From contig CM038468.1 of the NCBI GenBank assembly GCA_021464415.1, positions 25,511,325 to 25,575,324 on the forward strand: a DNA stretch of 64,000 nucleotides, given 5' to 3'. Under the pieces are notes generated by a model. It did no database searches and was not told the origin of the DNA. It was given only the letters and a program-made list of their open reading frames with translations. This DNA is from Lonicera japonica (taxonomy: Eukaryota; Streptophyta; Magnoliopsida; Dipsacales; Caprifoliaceae). The stretch's first letter is position 1. Each line of letters begins with the position of its first letter. The position numbers were made by a program, and so were the translations under genes. Below are positions 36,881 through 49,403 of the stretch, one piece after another.

Positions 36881-38199
36881 CATGCTATTCGACATGGTGA
36901 CATAAACATGATCATATAATAGGATAAAAATGAGTAAAATATGACGAATATAAATTAACAAACATCAATCAGTTTATTTTAAGCCTATTGTTTGGCCTAA
37001 TCTATCGTTTGGAACAATTAAAACGCATGTTCAATATATCTTCATGCTGAAAAAACTAAAAGTAGACGGGATTGGACCAACTCAAGGTCAAATGGGATAA
37101 TAATCTAACCATATCAATCAATATGATTTGAAAATGGTCCAAAAATTGGATTGGTTTGCCATGAACACTCCTAAAAACAATAGACTAAGGCCAGATTAGA
37201 AGGAAAACTTGACCGTCGGATTGAGAAGAGCCCCCAGCTTCATGGAACATTTTTTGGGGCATAATGGTCGACTTCCCCTTTATGTCGGCCACATTTTTCA
37301 CAGGAAGAATAACAACAAGAGTTGGAGGGATGGCATCCTCCTTTGCCTTCTCTATCCAGGCAGAAGGAGGAGCTTCAGTTCTTTGTGCAACTTTTTTCCT
37401 CTATGGAGGAGGTACGAGTGCCCCTGAATGATCTATTTACTTTGAAGCTTTTGCATTCGCAGACATCACCTGTGATATCGTTTGGCGGGGAATTGGGAGG
37501 CTAACTAAAGGCTTTGTCGAAAAGAGATTCAGCTTCGAGATCCGAATACTCTCTCCCTTTTTGACGCTCACTCTCTAGATCAGAACTATTAACTATTTCT
37601 TCCCTTCGCTGGTGAGCTAGTAGAACTGCAATTGGCAGGTCGGCGAGGCTGATCAGCAATGATGGCCTGATCAGCAGCCTGAATCACATGTGCCAAAAAC
37701 CCCCTGGCAACTGTAACTGAGGGGGCCTCTTCTCTTTTCTTTCGTTTCTTCTTTTTCCCTTCACCTTGGGAATCAATGGAATCGTTCCCAGTAGCATGTT
37801 GAGCAGCCCTTGTTTTTTCTTCCCTCAGAACCCTGTCATTGATGATCTTGTACTTTTTGAAGAGATTGTACTGAATGGGCCAGTCAGGTGGATTCCTTCG
37901 ACCCAATGACTAGCTGGAGTTCTATTGAGGAAGGAAGTGGGGTATGGTGTGTAGCCCAAAAGTGTGTGGGCAGCGCTTGGGTGCCTCAATGGGGGAGGAC
38001 TGCCAACACCGTGCGGTTTAGAGATTGCGTTAAGTTGATTGGCGTGTATGAAAGCCTCATTGGGCTGGTTGAAGACTCTGTTGGCTGCAAAATGGAACAA
38101 CTCAATAAACTAACAAAAGGGAATAAGTGAAAAAGAAAATTGTTACAACTACTGAAGACACGAACCAGGGGTGTCGAATTGACTACATTATTATTCATA
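36881..38199. other. uncharacterised segment with gene-like composition
   Basis: From about 37200 to 38130 the GC content rises and overlapping open frames occur on both strands: plus 37888-38130, and minus 37589-37906 with a KKKKRKKR basic run and 37825-38100. None could be matched to a family. A decayed transposon internal region is the likeliest explanation; a small real exon cannot be excluded. Confidence 0.35.
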
Positions 38200-38720
38200 T
38201 TTTTTTGCGCTTAAACTCGTAATTCTCGCTGCAATTCATATTTTTGTAGTCAAATTTGTAAATTCCACTACAATAATTTTCAAAAAATTTTAGTGAACTT
38301 GTTAATTTTGACATAATTTTTTTTTGCAAGTTGTAATTTTGAATTTTGTAAATTTTGATTGCAAATTTGCGGGAAATTTCATTTCGAATTTTTCTTTAAA
38401 ACTTTTAAACTATAATTGAAGTTTTGTAAAGAATTTTTGTGTTGACCAGTGAATTTAATAAAGATATACAAAAATGCAATTAGCAACTTAGAAATCAAGT
38501 CATGGCAAAAAAAATTGTATATATATATGTTAATATATATATTGATACGCATACATCTGTCAAATCTCATGCCATTAATTCTAATTTTTTGCTTGTTATT
38601 ATTTATTAGAATAAAATGTGTCCTTATCATTTTAAAATATCTTATCATGGATCTTCGGTAAAAATATGACCATATAAGATATTTTCCCCCATTTTCCCTT
38701 TAAAATTATAGTTTATTGAA
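38200..38720. repeat. AT-rich repeat related to 2400-3330
   Basis: Shared words include GCTGCAATTCATAT / ACTGCAATTCATAT, AAATTTGTAAATT, TTGCAAATTTGC and, further on, CCATTTTCCC after a run of ATATGAC/ATAGTC. The two regions appear to be diverged copies in the same orientation. Confidence 0.4.
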
Positions 38721-40936
38721 AACAGCTCATAAATATTATTAGAATATATCTACACATTTATAGCCAAGTTCCAAAAAGAGTATCATTCTTTTAATTAGAA
38801 AGCAGATTTTTCCTTTTGAGGGTATAAATGATTGAATATTTTGCTTAAATTTGGTGAGAACGATTTCTATGATGAGAAGATCAACTCCAAACGATTATAT
38901 TTGAAAGTGGGTGTACTGAAAATTAGATTGTTTGATCACCCACTTTCCGGTTGAATTTTTATATGAAATTTGATGGAATTTATATACTAAATATGAAGAT
39001 CATGTTCACCGAATTTCATCAAAAATTCGATCATTTACCCTCACAAAAAGAAAATTTTATTCTTTAATTAAAAAAACAAAGACATGTCTATAGCCATACT
39101 CTACACATGCTATCTCGCTAAGTCGATCTGTGGAGGCTAGCATATTTTAACAAAATAATAATAATAAAAAAAAAAATCACCTAAGATTACACATGATTAG
39201 AAATTTCCAAAAATTCACATAAGGGCACATCCATGCACTTTAACTATACAGCTGGACCAACATGGGCTGACGGGTATCTTGGGTCAAAAATTCAAATTAG
39301 GGAGGTGTTACTAATTTCTCATCTTACGGTGTCTATATATCTATATTAATTTATCTTCTTTCTTACTTAATTCTTGAATTACGTTCAGGTTCTAAGATTA
39401 CTAGAACTCTTTATATTCACAATATTTATTAATGCTTCACATTTTTGAACAACTTAATATATAAGATTCTTCTATGTTTTAAACATCAAAAGCCCCTATT
39501 AATTGTGAATTATAATTTCCAACCCCCTCCGTAAAGTTGGGTGGTGATATTATCGGCATTTTCTACAAAAAGCACTTTCTCCTCTTCCCCTTGATTGGTG
39601 TTCTAATTTGCCGCAAGATTTCACCAAAATTTTGATGTTGTTGCTAATTTCTTGAGTTTTGCTTGCTGATCAATAATAATAATAATAATTTAAAAGACAG
39701 AATAGACAAATGGGTGATCAGGTGATGAGTCAAGTCAAGTATTTGTCTTCCATTCAAATGCTAGTAATTGCTGTGAACCATCATGGCATTTTTTTCTTTG
39801 TCATCTTTGTTAAAGTCGAATGGTTGACTGACTTGGTGAGGATTTTTTTTTCTCTCAATAAGAGATAAGACATGTTTATCCTCAATCAGTGCAACCTTTG
39901 TAGTTCGTAAAATTTGGGTCGATCATATAGATTTGTTTTGGAAGAAATCAGCGCCAACCATATAGATATGTTTATGAAATCAACTTTGATACTAATTGCT
40001 CATTCGAAAAAAGGGGTGTATTATTTTAGTGGACAAAAATCAAAATTTATCCTTATGGCTAAAGCAAATTGTGGAGGAAATCCCTTAAAATTAGATCCAT
40101 GACCCTAGAAACATCCCTTAAAATTTGTAAATGCTTCAACTAGAGAAATTCTTTCGTAACATTTAGAGTAATTTTTATTTTGTGAAGAAAGAATTCTTGT
40201 CCAAAAAATGATGAAAGCTTTTTCGAAAAGATCCTCTAATAGAGAGGACAAATGCATAGCACTTTAAAAAACTTGGATGACTTTTAATCCTAATATTAAC
40301 TAAAAGTTTCACTTGACTAAATTATAAGTCTATTTGTCTAATATTATGGATAGGTAAAGGTTACCATATGGTAAAGGGTGAATAGCTTCCTTTGAGTTTA
40401 ATAAATAAGCATAAAATGTCAAATTTTATATAGTGAGTCCGCTACCCTCCATAGAGATGAAAATCATCTTGAACTAAGTTAGCAAAAATTCCAAGAAAAT
40501 ATAAGAAAAGTGCTTAAAAATGGAGAAAGTTTGAAGCTTTCATTTTTTAAAAAAATTCCTCTTCCTTCTCTAATGATCAATACTCTTTGTGTTTAGATGA
40601 AAATTTTGCTAATACAAGACTTAGCATGTGATTAAAAGGAAGTACGTGTCAAGTTTCAAAAGGAGATATTTAGATAGTCATTCAAGTGACAGTAATGTCT
40701 TAAGCTTTGCAAATTGAACTTTTGAAATCATCAATCTCATCATTCTCCATGATCAAACTTTTCATATTTGTAGGTATCATCATTGTAAACCTTCACAAGA
40801 CAAACCTCGTCTTCTAAGGGAGCTTGGAAGTTTTTAAAATGACTTAGAGCATTTTATCAATGCATATTCGGATAATATTATTTTGCTTTTATTTATCTTG
40901 CTAAGGCACTAGCAAGAAAAAAGACGGAGGGAGTTA
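38721..40936. other. AT-rich intergenic DNA, no supported gene
   Basis: The only open frame of note is 39914-40102, which resembles nothing known. An inverted pair (TGAATTTTTATATGAAATTTG and CCGAATTTCATCAAAAATTCG) lies near 38950-39035. A related AAATTTGATGAAATTTGATAG motif occurs at 19146. Confidence 0.5.
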
Positions 40937-41540
40937 ATAAATGCATAATATTCATACACTCATTTTTGGAGTTGTTTGAGGCGTTTATCTTTCTAAAACT
41001 AGTCAATTTGCCAGCTTATTTTGCGATTAGTCTCGTAACACTTTTGTATTTAACATTATTTGAAAAGGCACATGTTATGTTTATTTTGGTGTCTTTAGAT
41101 CCTAAGATAATGGAATTTTCGATGAGACATAAGGCATCCAAGAAAGTATATTTTTCATGTGACAAAATGCATCTTAAGATGGTGGAATTTTTTATGGGAC
41201 AAATGGCATCCAAGAAAGTGAATTTTTCATATGACAAAATGCATCTTAAGATGGTGGAATTTTTTATGGGACAATGGGCATCCAAGAAAGTGAATTTTTC
41301 ATATGACAAAAGGCATCTTAAGATGGTGAAATTTTTCATGGGACAAAGGGCATCTAAGATATTGGATTTATCCATGAATAATTGAAAAAAGCATTGTTTA
41401 TTTTTATTTTTAGCATCCAACACAACAGTTTTATTTATAGTCTTCATTGTTGTATTGGAGAGATATCTTTTATTGCTTCTCATTTCTCAATTTATAGATA
41501 GCTTGTAATAGTTTTTAGAAAGAGAAATGGAGTTCACTTC
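40937..41540 (+). repeat. LTR-like repeat, plus-strand copy with minisatellite
   Basis: It starts ATAAATGCATAATATTCATA and ends near AGAAATGGAGTTCAC. A promoter-like CAATTTATAGATAGC lies at about 41489. It is the inverted counterpart of 36659-36880 and 34940-35097. The long frames on both strands (40966-41385 and 41016-41483) run through the minisatellite and are not considered genes. Confidence 0.6.
41101..41372. repeat. 72-bp minisatellite, about 3.8 copies
   Basis: The unit contains GCATCTTAAGATGGTGGAAT and GGCATCCAAGAAAGTGAATT. Because the period is a multiple of three, each frame repeats the same 24 residues and both strands stay open. The first copy is more diverged than the later ones. 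Confidence 0.88.
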
Positions 41541-42724
41541 TATAATTCTTGTCTCTATATTTATTATGGAGTAAATTTATTTACTAAGGCTAAAATATGA
41601 AGTTTATAATGCATTAATTATGTATGTTCGATTCTCATTCCATTGTCAGTATTGTTAAATACTTGTTGAATCTTTCATCTTCCCCATTTAATCAAGCATT
41701 AATAAGCTAGTTAGATAATTTACATATGATGGTTTGACTTTGGATGCCTTGTATACATAGATCTCAAGCATTAATGAGGAGATGATACACTTGTATTCAT
41801 AGCTTATGTCCATTGTTTTTATGAATGAGATATTTTTTATTGCCAGGCATGATTAGTCTTTGAATATTCATGGAAACACCATAAATTTAAGATTCTAATC
41901 TTTGAATACTTTAATGATATGTTGAGTGTTTTCTAGATTTTATGTGATTTTGAGACTCGTCATCTTCTTAGTTAAAATGTTGCCAAAGAGGATCTATTAA
42001 ATTTATGTCATAAACAATTTCACTAATCATTCTAAGGATTCAATTTGTATTTATTAAATATGTCTATATAGGATGGTTTGACCTCCACCTAGACCTCCTA
42101 ATCTTAGACGAATGAAATGTTATGATTTATTTAGCTAAACTCTTTGTAGTTGGCCGTTTTCATAAACAAGTCAATTGCCTAGGGGAAACTAATAATGAGT
42201 TCTCAAATGCCTATTTAAATTTATGCCTTTTCTTTTGGTATATCTCAGTTTGTATCTTGATTGAACATTATATGGAAACGGGTTGCACTTGCTTCACACC
42301 CTTTGTTACAAGTTAAAAGGAGAGATACACTTATGTTGAGTTTTGTTTACAACATTTCTTTTTATGGCATTTATATGGGAATGGGTTGCTTTTGCTCCAC
42401 ACCATTTTACTTAAAAAAGAGTAAAATACTTAACACTTATGAATTGCATTGAGAATTTTAAATGAGGTTGATTCTACATAACTTTGCAAAACAAATGAAT
42501 TCTATAATTTCTTAGCATTTTCTCATCTATTGTTACATCACTTTAATTTTTATTGCAGGACTTTAAAATCAACCATTAAAATCAATCAATTAAATTATCT
42601 TAATAAATACTTAGACTCGTAATTACCACATTGTCTTTCTGACTATCCTTGTGATTCGACATTTGGACTTACCAAGTATTATAACTTGACAACCTAACAT
42701 TTATGTACCTACGCGCTGAAATAT
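41541..42724. other. AT-rich intergenic DNA
   Basis: Nothing supportable as a gene. ATGGAAACGGGTTGCACTTGCTTCACACC (in part) and GGGAATGGGTTGCTTTTGCTCCACACC (in part) show a diverged ~100-bp direct duplication at about 42270-42330 and 42370-42410. Confidence 0.5.
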
Positions 42725-43095
42725 TTTTGCCGCATCATATACCCTAGTTTTTTATATATTGATATCTTGATATCCATTTTCAAAATTTTGGGCACTTTAG
42801 TACCCATGTTTTACGGTTCCGTCTGTTAACCATCTTGGATTGTGAAGTCAAAGAAAATAGTGACTTGATATACCAAAAATACCCCCATGTTCTCCTTCAC
42901 CCCTCTTTTCCAATATGTACTACTTCTCTCTGTATTTTCTCTTCTTTCTATTTTAAGACTATCAAGGAAGACAAATCTTCCAACAAAGAAGAATGAAAGT
43001 GTAGTAGGGTTGGACGAACAAGAAAAATCCTTGATGACCACTTCTTTCTCTACTCGGAATCCTTCTTTCTCTACTCGGAATCCTTCTTTTTCGTT

Positions 43096-43100
43096 AATAT
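43096..43100. other. target-site duplication AATAT (left)
   Basis: Identical to 53036-53040, directly abutting the LTR ends. Just upstream, TTCTCTACTCGGAATCCTTC is tandemly repeated (43049-43090). Confidence 0.9.
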
Positions 43101-44546
43101 TGTTGACCTTAAAGTCAATTAATCTTATTTTGATAATTACAATAAGTTAATATTGTGTTATTTAACTCGGTTGTTCATTGATAATAGCCACTTTAACCGA
43201 AACATCTTCCGACCAAGTGTAACCTCAAACTGAAGCGATCATATCTTAACACAAGCTCTACAAGTGCCACTATTCACAAGAAATCAATTTTAGAGATTCA
43301 TAAATGCTATACAAAGTCAAGAATGATCTCAATATGCTCTACAAGCTATCAAGAACAAGAAAGTATCAAGAACTTAAATCAAGTGAAGATACGCTCAAGA
43401 AAATCAAGCAACACGAAGACTCGAAGCTTTTATAATTTAAGTGAGGGCTTAGATTTTATGTAAAAGATATCATTGATCATTTAAATAGCTCATACTATGA
43501 TTTAACCTTGTCAAGATTGATCAAAACTAGTTTTTAATTTGAAAACGATTTTTACCGAAAACTAGGTTTCTTGGAAAATTCTCTATAAATTCATTTGAAT
43601 GAATTTTGTTACAAAAATTGTTTTAGAAGTCTTAGAAAACTATTTTTGACATTCTCCAAGCATTAAAATCAATTTCGGAGTCAAAATGCAAAAGTCGAAA
43701 AACGCACCAAACCTCCCCACTCCAAAAGCATGTGGTCGACTACATGGTTAATGGAGTAGTCGACTACACCATGTAGTCGACTACATGGACCCTGAGGGAG
43801 TCGACTACATGAAGAAAACTAGCCGTTGGAACTTTTTCTAAAGTGCACTTTTGACCCATTAATTTATGTTTTTCAACCCAAACGGCTATAAACTTTTATC
43901 ACATATATATATATATGAGTTCTAATACTCATTGTTACACACTTGAATGATAATACAATCCCTTATTTCATATATTCACATTATTCAAGTTTGAAAGCTA
44001 AGTTATTGATCAATCTTCTCTTCTTTGAGCTTATTTTCATTGATCAATTTTGATATCTCTTAGTGTGAGCTTCATTTGTATTTGATATACACGAGAGCTA
44101 TTGTACATTGGTGTTTGTCACCAAAACTTGTTCAAATCATTTTTGTGAGAGGTGTATCTCATAAAATTAGAAAGAGGGAATTTCTTGTGAAAGTATTGAA
44201 GGTGTTTTCAATACTTGTGAGAGTGTGTGATAAGAATACACTTGTAGAGGTTTGATCTTCACCCGGAAGGAGATCGGTTATAGTGGAAATTCTCGGGGAA
44301 CTAACCGAGCGCGGACTAGGGGGAACAAGCCGAACCGTGTGGACAAAAAATCTTCGACTTTGATCGGTTCTATCTTTCTATCTCTTGCTTTGTTATATTG
44401 TGTTATTTGCGCATTGTGCTTGGAATTATTTTTGTTCTTGATTGCTTGATATATATAGACATAATATTTTTAAATCATTTTTTAAAAATACGATTAAGTT
44501 TCAAAAACCCTATTCATCCCCCCTCTAGGGTATTTTCCGACCTAAA
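43101..44546 (+). repeat. 5' LTR of the SIRE-like element
   Basis: 1,446 bp, starting TGTTGACC and ending CCTAAA (the 3' copy has the canonical CCTACA). U3 holds four GTCGAC-centred palindromes (43735-43808). A TATA-like run (ACATATATATATATATGAG) is at about 43900-43919, so transcription probably starts near 43930-43950. Confidence 0.93.
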
Positions 44547-44548
44547 AT

Positions 44549-44560
44549 TGGTATCAGAGG
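44549..44560 (+). other. primer-binding site (initiator tRNA-Met)
   Basis: TGGTATCAGAGG begins two bases after the 5' LTR and matches the common plant retrotransposon PBS TGGTATCAGAGC in 11 of 12 positions. Confidence 0.9.
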
Positions 44561-44602
44561 TTGTACTATTATTTTGATTTTACAATCTTAGAGTTTACGA
44601 TC

Positions 44603-45619
44603 ATGTCTATTTATCAAGGAACCGGAATTAACGAAGGTTCTTCCACCACTAGACCACCGCTATTTGATGGCAAAAATTATAGTTATTGGAAAAGTCGTAT
44701 GAGCACTTTCCTTCAAGGTAGTGATTTTGAACAATGGAAAGTTACTCTTATTGGACCATATAAGATTACCAAAACCGATGAAAATGGCATAATCACTTCT
44801 AAATCTATTTCCGAATATGATGAGAATGACATTAAGAAAATCCAATTTAATGCCAAAGCCTTGAATGCTCTACATTGTGCATTAACTATAGATGAATACA
44901 ACAAAATTTCTAGTTGTAAAACCGCCAAAGAAATTTGGGATAAATTAGAAGTTGCCTATGAAGGAACTTCACAAGTTAAGGATGATAATATTAATATGCT
45001 CGTCCATAATTATGAACTTTTTAAAATGGAGCCTAATGAATCTCTTGCTTCTATGTATAGTAGGTTCTCTATTATCACTAATGCTTTAGATCTTCTTGGA
45101 AAGGAATTCTCTAATGACGATAAAATTCGAAAGATTCTTAGAACTCTTCCCAAGAAGTGGAGACCCAAAGTAACGGCTATTCAAGAAGCCAAGAATCTCA
45201 AAACATTAAGCATGGATGAACTATTGGGTTCACTTAAAACCCACGAGAAGGAATTAGAGAGAGAAGAAGAAATTGATTCAAAAGCCAAGAAGACTCTTGC
45301 TCTCAAGGCAAGTCAACGAGAGGATGATGAAGAGTCAATGGGCGGTGACGATGACATGGCTTTCCTCTCTAGAAACTTCATGAAATTTCTAGCCAAGAAG
45401 AAGAAGTTTCAAGGGAAAGGAAACAATTTTGGTTCTTCATCAAATAGAAACAATGATCGACCAATTCAACCAAGAGTTGAAAACGAAGAAGTCAAAAAAT
45501 GTTTCCATTGCCATGAACCGGGACACTTCAAAACAAATTGTCCGGTTAAAAGAAAGGAGAGAAGAGATAAAAGAGATAAAGCCTTTAAACAAGTAAGGCA
45601 TGCTCTAAAGGGAACTTAG
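44603..45619 (+). pseudogene. gag: copia gag (nucleocapsid), ends at an in-frame TAG
   Basis: Gag forms the virus-like particle and binds element RNA. The 338-residue reading starts at ATG 44603, 43 bases after the PBS. It has the copia Gag N-terminus (FDGKNYSYWKSRMSTFL), the UBN2-type gag core (NALHCAL, EIWDKLEVAYEGT, SLASMYSRF) and a CCHC zinc knuckle (CFHCHEPGHFKTNC, near 304-317). TAG at 45617-45619 interrupts the frame, which continues without shift into an acidic SDSEEGESD stretch typical of this polyprotein. Tryptophan (TGG) is the likely ancestral codon. A second TAG follows at 46298, before protease. Confidence 0.88.
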
Positions 45620-48600
45620 AGTGATTCCGAAGAGGGTGAGTCCGATGCCAACTCTAGCGACGAAGAGACGGCAAATCTTTGCCTTATGGCAAGAGACGAT
45701 GAGGTAAATTCTATTTATAATTCATTTAGTGATGATGATACTTCCATAAATGATGATGCTCATGATGAAAATGACTATGACGAGTTATATGAAATGTTTG
45801 AGGAATTGCATAACAAATTTGAAAATCTTTCCAAGAAGTTTGCAAGCCTCAAAAAGGAGAATTCGATAATTTCTAACAAGTGTGAATTTTTTGAAAAAGA
45901 AAACATGATTTTGAAAAATCAAATCAATACTTTAAAGAAAGGAAAAGAGAAGGAAATTCCAAACACACTTGTAGTAGAAAATGTCAAATTAAAAGATCAA
46001 GTGGATGATTTAACTAATAGCTTAGCCAAATTCACCAATGGTAGGGATAATTTGGATAAACTATTAGGAATGCAAAGATGTGAATTTGACAAAGCCGGTT
46101 TGGGTTACAACCAAATTGACAACCAAAAAGATTACAAATTTTTTTTTAAAACATATACACCTCATGATCCCACTCATCTTTGCTCATATTGTGGTAGAAA
46201 TACTCATCATGTGGATCGTTGTTTCTATCGAAATGAAGGTTTCCCTAAGAGGAAGCTTGCTTGGGTACCAAAGGAGAAGTTATTCAAAGTCATGGTGTAG
46301 GTATGCTTAAAAGCCAAGGGTAGCAAAACCAAGTGGTTCTTGGATAGTGGTTGCTCAAAACACATGACGGGAGACAAGAACAACTTCTTAAGCCTTATTC
46401 CCAAGCAAGGAGGAAATGTGACGTTCGGAGACAACGCCAAGGGTAAAATCATCGGTATAGGTAAGGTTGGTAAGCATTCTACTTGCATTGATAATGTTTT
46501 ATTAGTTGATGGTTTGAAGCATAATTTACTTAGCATTAGTCAATTGTGTGATAAGGGTTATGAAGTTATTTTTAAATCCGATCGTTGCATTGTTAAAAAT
46601 GTTAGTGATGATTTCATTCTACTTATTACATATAGAACTAACAATGTGTATACTCTTGAGCTTGATGACTTATCACAACAAGATGTAAAATGTTTATCCG
46701 CTATTAATGATATATCTTGGTTATGGCATAGAAGACTAGGACATGCTAATATCGATTTGATTCATAATTTGTCTAAGAAAGAGCTTGTTAAAGGATTGCC
46801 TAAAACAAAATTTATTAAAGATAAAATTTGTGATGCATGTCAACTCGGTAAACAACACAAATCTTCTTTTAAGTCAAAAAGGGATATTACTACTTCTAGA
46901 CCTCTTGATATGTTGCATATTGATTTATTTGGTCCTATTTCGGTTGCTAGTTTAGGTGGCAAATTGTACACTCTTGTTATTGTTGATGATTACACTAGAC
47001 TCACTTGGGTGTTCTTTCTCACCCACAAAAATGAAACTCCGCATGTTTTCGCTAAGTTTTGTAGAAAAGTTCAAAATGAAAAAGGTGTTTCTATTGTGCA
47101 TGTTCGAAGTGATAGAGGTAGAGAATTTGACAATATTGATATTGAGAACTTTTGTGATGAGCATGGTATAGACCATAATTTTTCGGCACCTAGAACTCCT
47201 CAACAAAATAGTGTTGTTGAAAGGAAAAATAGATCTCTTCAAGAGATGTCTAGAACTATGCTTAATGAACATTCTTTACCGGAGTATTTGTGGGCGGAAG
47301 CCGTTAACACCGCATGCTATGTGATTAATCGTACTATTATTCGTAAAAAGTTAGATAAGACACCTTATGAGCTATGGAATGACAAGAAACCAAATATTGC
47401 ATATTTTAAAGTTTTTGGTTGCAAATGTTTTATTTTGAATGATCGTGATCACTTGGGAAAATTTGATGCTAAATCCGATGAAGGAATCTTTCTTGGGTAT
47501 GCCACTAATAGTAAAGCATATAGAGTTTATAACAAGAAAAGTTTAGTAGTACAAGAATCTATGCATGTTGTATTTGATGAGACAAATCATTTTCTCACCC
47601 ATAGTACATTCCGATGACGATGTTGAAACTATCTAAAAGATTTCGGATATTCAAATTAATGATACATCTAAGGAAGAACCATCGAGTGCTCAAGCTCCTC
47701 CTAAGGAGTTAGAAAATAAAACCGAGCAAGACTCGAATGATTTGCCTAGGAGTTGGAAATTTGTGTCCAACCACCCTATTGATCAAATTCTTGGAGAGCC
47801 ATCTAGTAAGGTCATGACTAAATCATCCTTAAGAAATGTTTGCAATGATGTGGCATTTGTTTCTCAATTTGAGCCTAAAAACATTATTGAGGCCGAACAA
47901 GATGAATCTTGGATGATGGCTATGCAAGAAGAGCTCAATCAATTTGAGAGAAACAAAGTGTGGACACTTGTTCCCAAACCTAGAGATCATACTATTATAG
48001 GTACCAAATGGGTATTTCGTAACAAAAAGGATGAAAGTGGTGTCATTGTTAGAAATAAAGCTAGACTTGTTGCCCAAGGATACAATCAAGAGGAGGGCAT
48101 TGATTATGAAGAAACATATGCACCCGTTGCACGTCTAGAAGCTATTCGCATGCTACTTGCTTACTCATGTTTTAAGAATTTTAAATTATATCAAATGGAT
48201 GTGAAAAGTGCTTTCTTGAATGGTTTTATTGAAGAAGAAGTTTATGTGAAACAACCTCCCGGTTTTGAAAATCATGTTTATCCGGATTATGTATTTAAAT
48301 TGTCCAAAGCTTTGTATGGTTTAAAACAAGCACCTAGAGCATGGTATGATAGATTAAGTTCATTTTTGCTTAATAATGGATTTGTTAGAGGCAAGGTAGA
48401 CACTACTTTATTCATTAAGAATCATGTCAATGATATGTTACTTGTGCAAATTTATGTTGATGATATTATATTTGGTTCTACTAACGAGAATTTGTGTAAG
48501 GATTTTTCAATATGCATGCAAAAGGAATTTGAAATGAGCATGATGGGAGAAATGAACTACTTCCTTGGATTACAAGTGAAACAATGCAAAGAAGGCATTT

Positions 48601-49403
48601 TCATTAATCAAGAGAAGTACGTAAAGGAACTTTTGAAGAAATTCGACATGGAAGGCGCAAAGTCCATGAGCACCCCTATGAGTTCAACATTGAAGCTAGA
48701 CAAAGACGAAAAAGGTAAAAGTGTGGACATCAAGAAATATCGAGGTATGATTGGTAGCCTATTGTATTTAACGGCGTCTAGGCCGGATATTATATTTAGT
48801 GTATGTCTTTGTGCACGATTCCAAGCGGATCCTAAAGAATCACACTTACTTGCCGTAAAACGGATATTACGTTATCTTTCCGGTACTAGTTCATTGGGTT
48901 TGTGGTACCCAAGAGAAAATAACTTTGACTTAATTAGTTATTTCGATGCGGATTTTGCCGGTTGCAAGGTCGATAGGAAAAGCACTATTGGCACTTGTCA
49001 TTTTCTAGGACACGCACTAGTATCTTGGTCAAGCAAGAAACAAAATTCGGTTGCCCTTTCAACGGCCAAAGCCGAATATGTGGTGGCCGGAAGTTGTTGT
49101 GCAAAAACTTTATACATTAAACAACAACTAGAGGAATTTGGAATTAGTCTTAGCCACATTCCCATAAAATGTGACAACACAAGTGCTATAAGCTTGACCA
49201 AGAACCCTATACAACATTCACGTACTAAGCACATTGAGATAAGATATCATTTTATTCGTGATCATGTGCAAAAAGGTGATGTTGATATTGAATTCGTTGG
49301 CACCGAATCGCAATTTGCGGATATTTTCACCAAACCACTTTCGGATGATCGCTTTTGTACTATTCGACGTGAACTCGGTATGACTAGAGCTTGTGACATC
49401 TAG
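45620..49403 (+). pseudogene. pol: copia pol (protease, integrase, RT, RNase H), broken
   Basis: The frame continues from gag with an acidic, coiled-coil-like segment (about 45686-46100) and a second zinc-knuckle-like CSYCGRNTHHVDRCF. TAG at 46298-46300 follows. Protease starts WFLDSGCSKHMTG. Integrase shows the HHCC region (HRRLGHAN, CDACQLGKQ) and catalytic DDE residues (IVDDYTR, SDRGREFDN, PQQNSVVERKNR). Near 47600-47617 the frame shifts by one, and TAA at 47634-47636 lies in the new frame. RT has [37 protein letters not shown] and YVDD (about 48453-48464). RNase H has DADFAGC and ALSTAKAEY, where family members usually have STAEAEY, so one Glu is Lys. It ends ADIFTKPL and stops at 49401-49403. 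Domain order with integrase before RT makes it Ty1/copia. Confidence 0.92.

Noticed and set aside
37589..38130. Protein gene with a KKKKRKKR run
   Set aside because: Frames are broken, overlap on both strands and match no family from memory. Kept only as an uncharacterised segment.
40966..41483. Overlapping 139- and 155-codon frames on both strands
   Set aside because: They are kept open by the 72-bp minisatellite inside an LTR-like repeat. The plus frame begins at TTG, and the inverted relative at 36659-36880 lacks the insert.
45617..46300. Programmed amber readthrough of gag-pol
   Set aside because: Two TAGs lie in one frame, neither followed by the CAR-YYA readthrough context, and a third stop and frameshift follow. 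Mutation is simpler.
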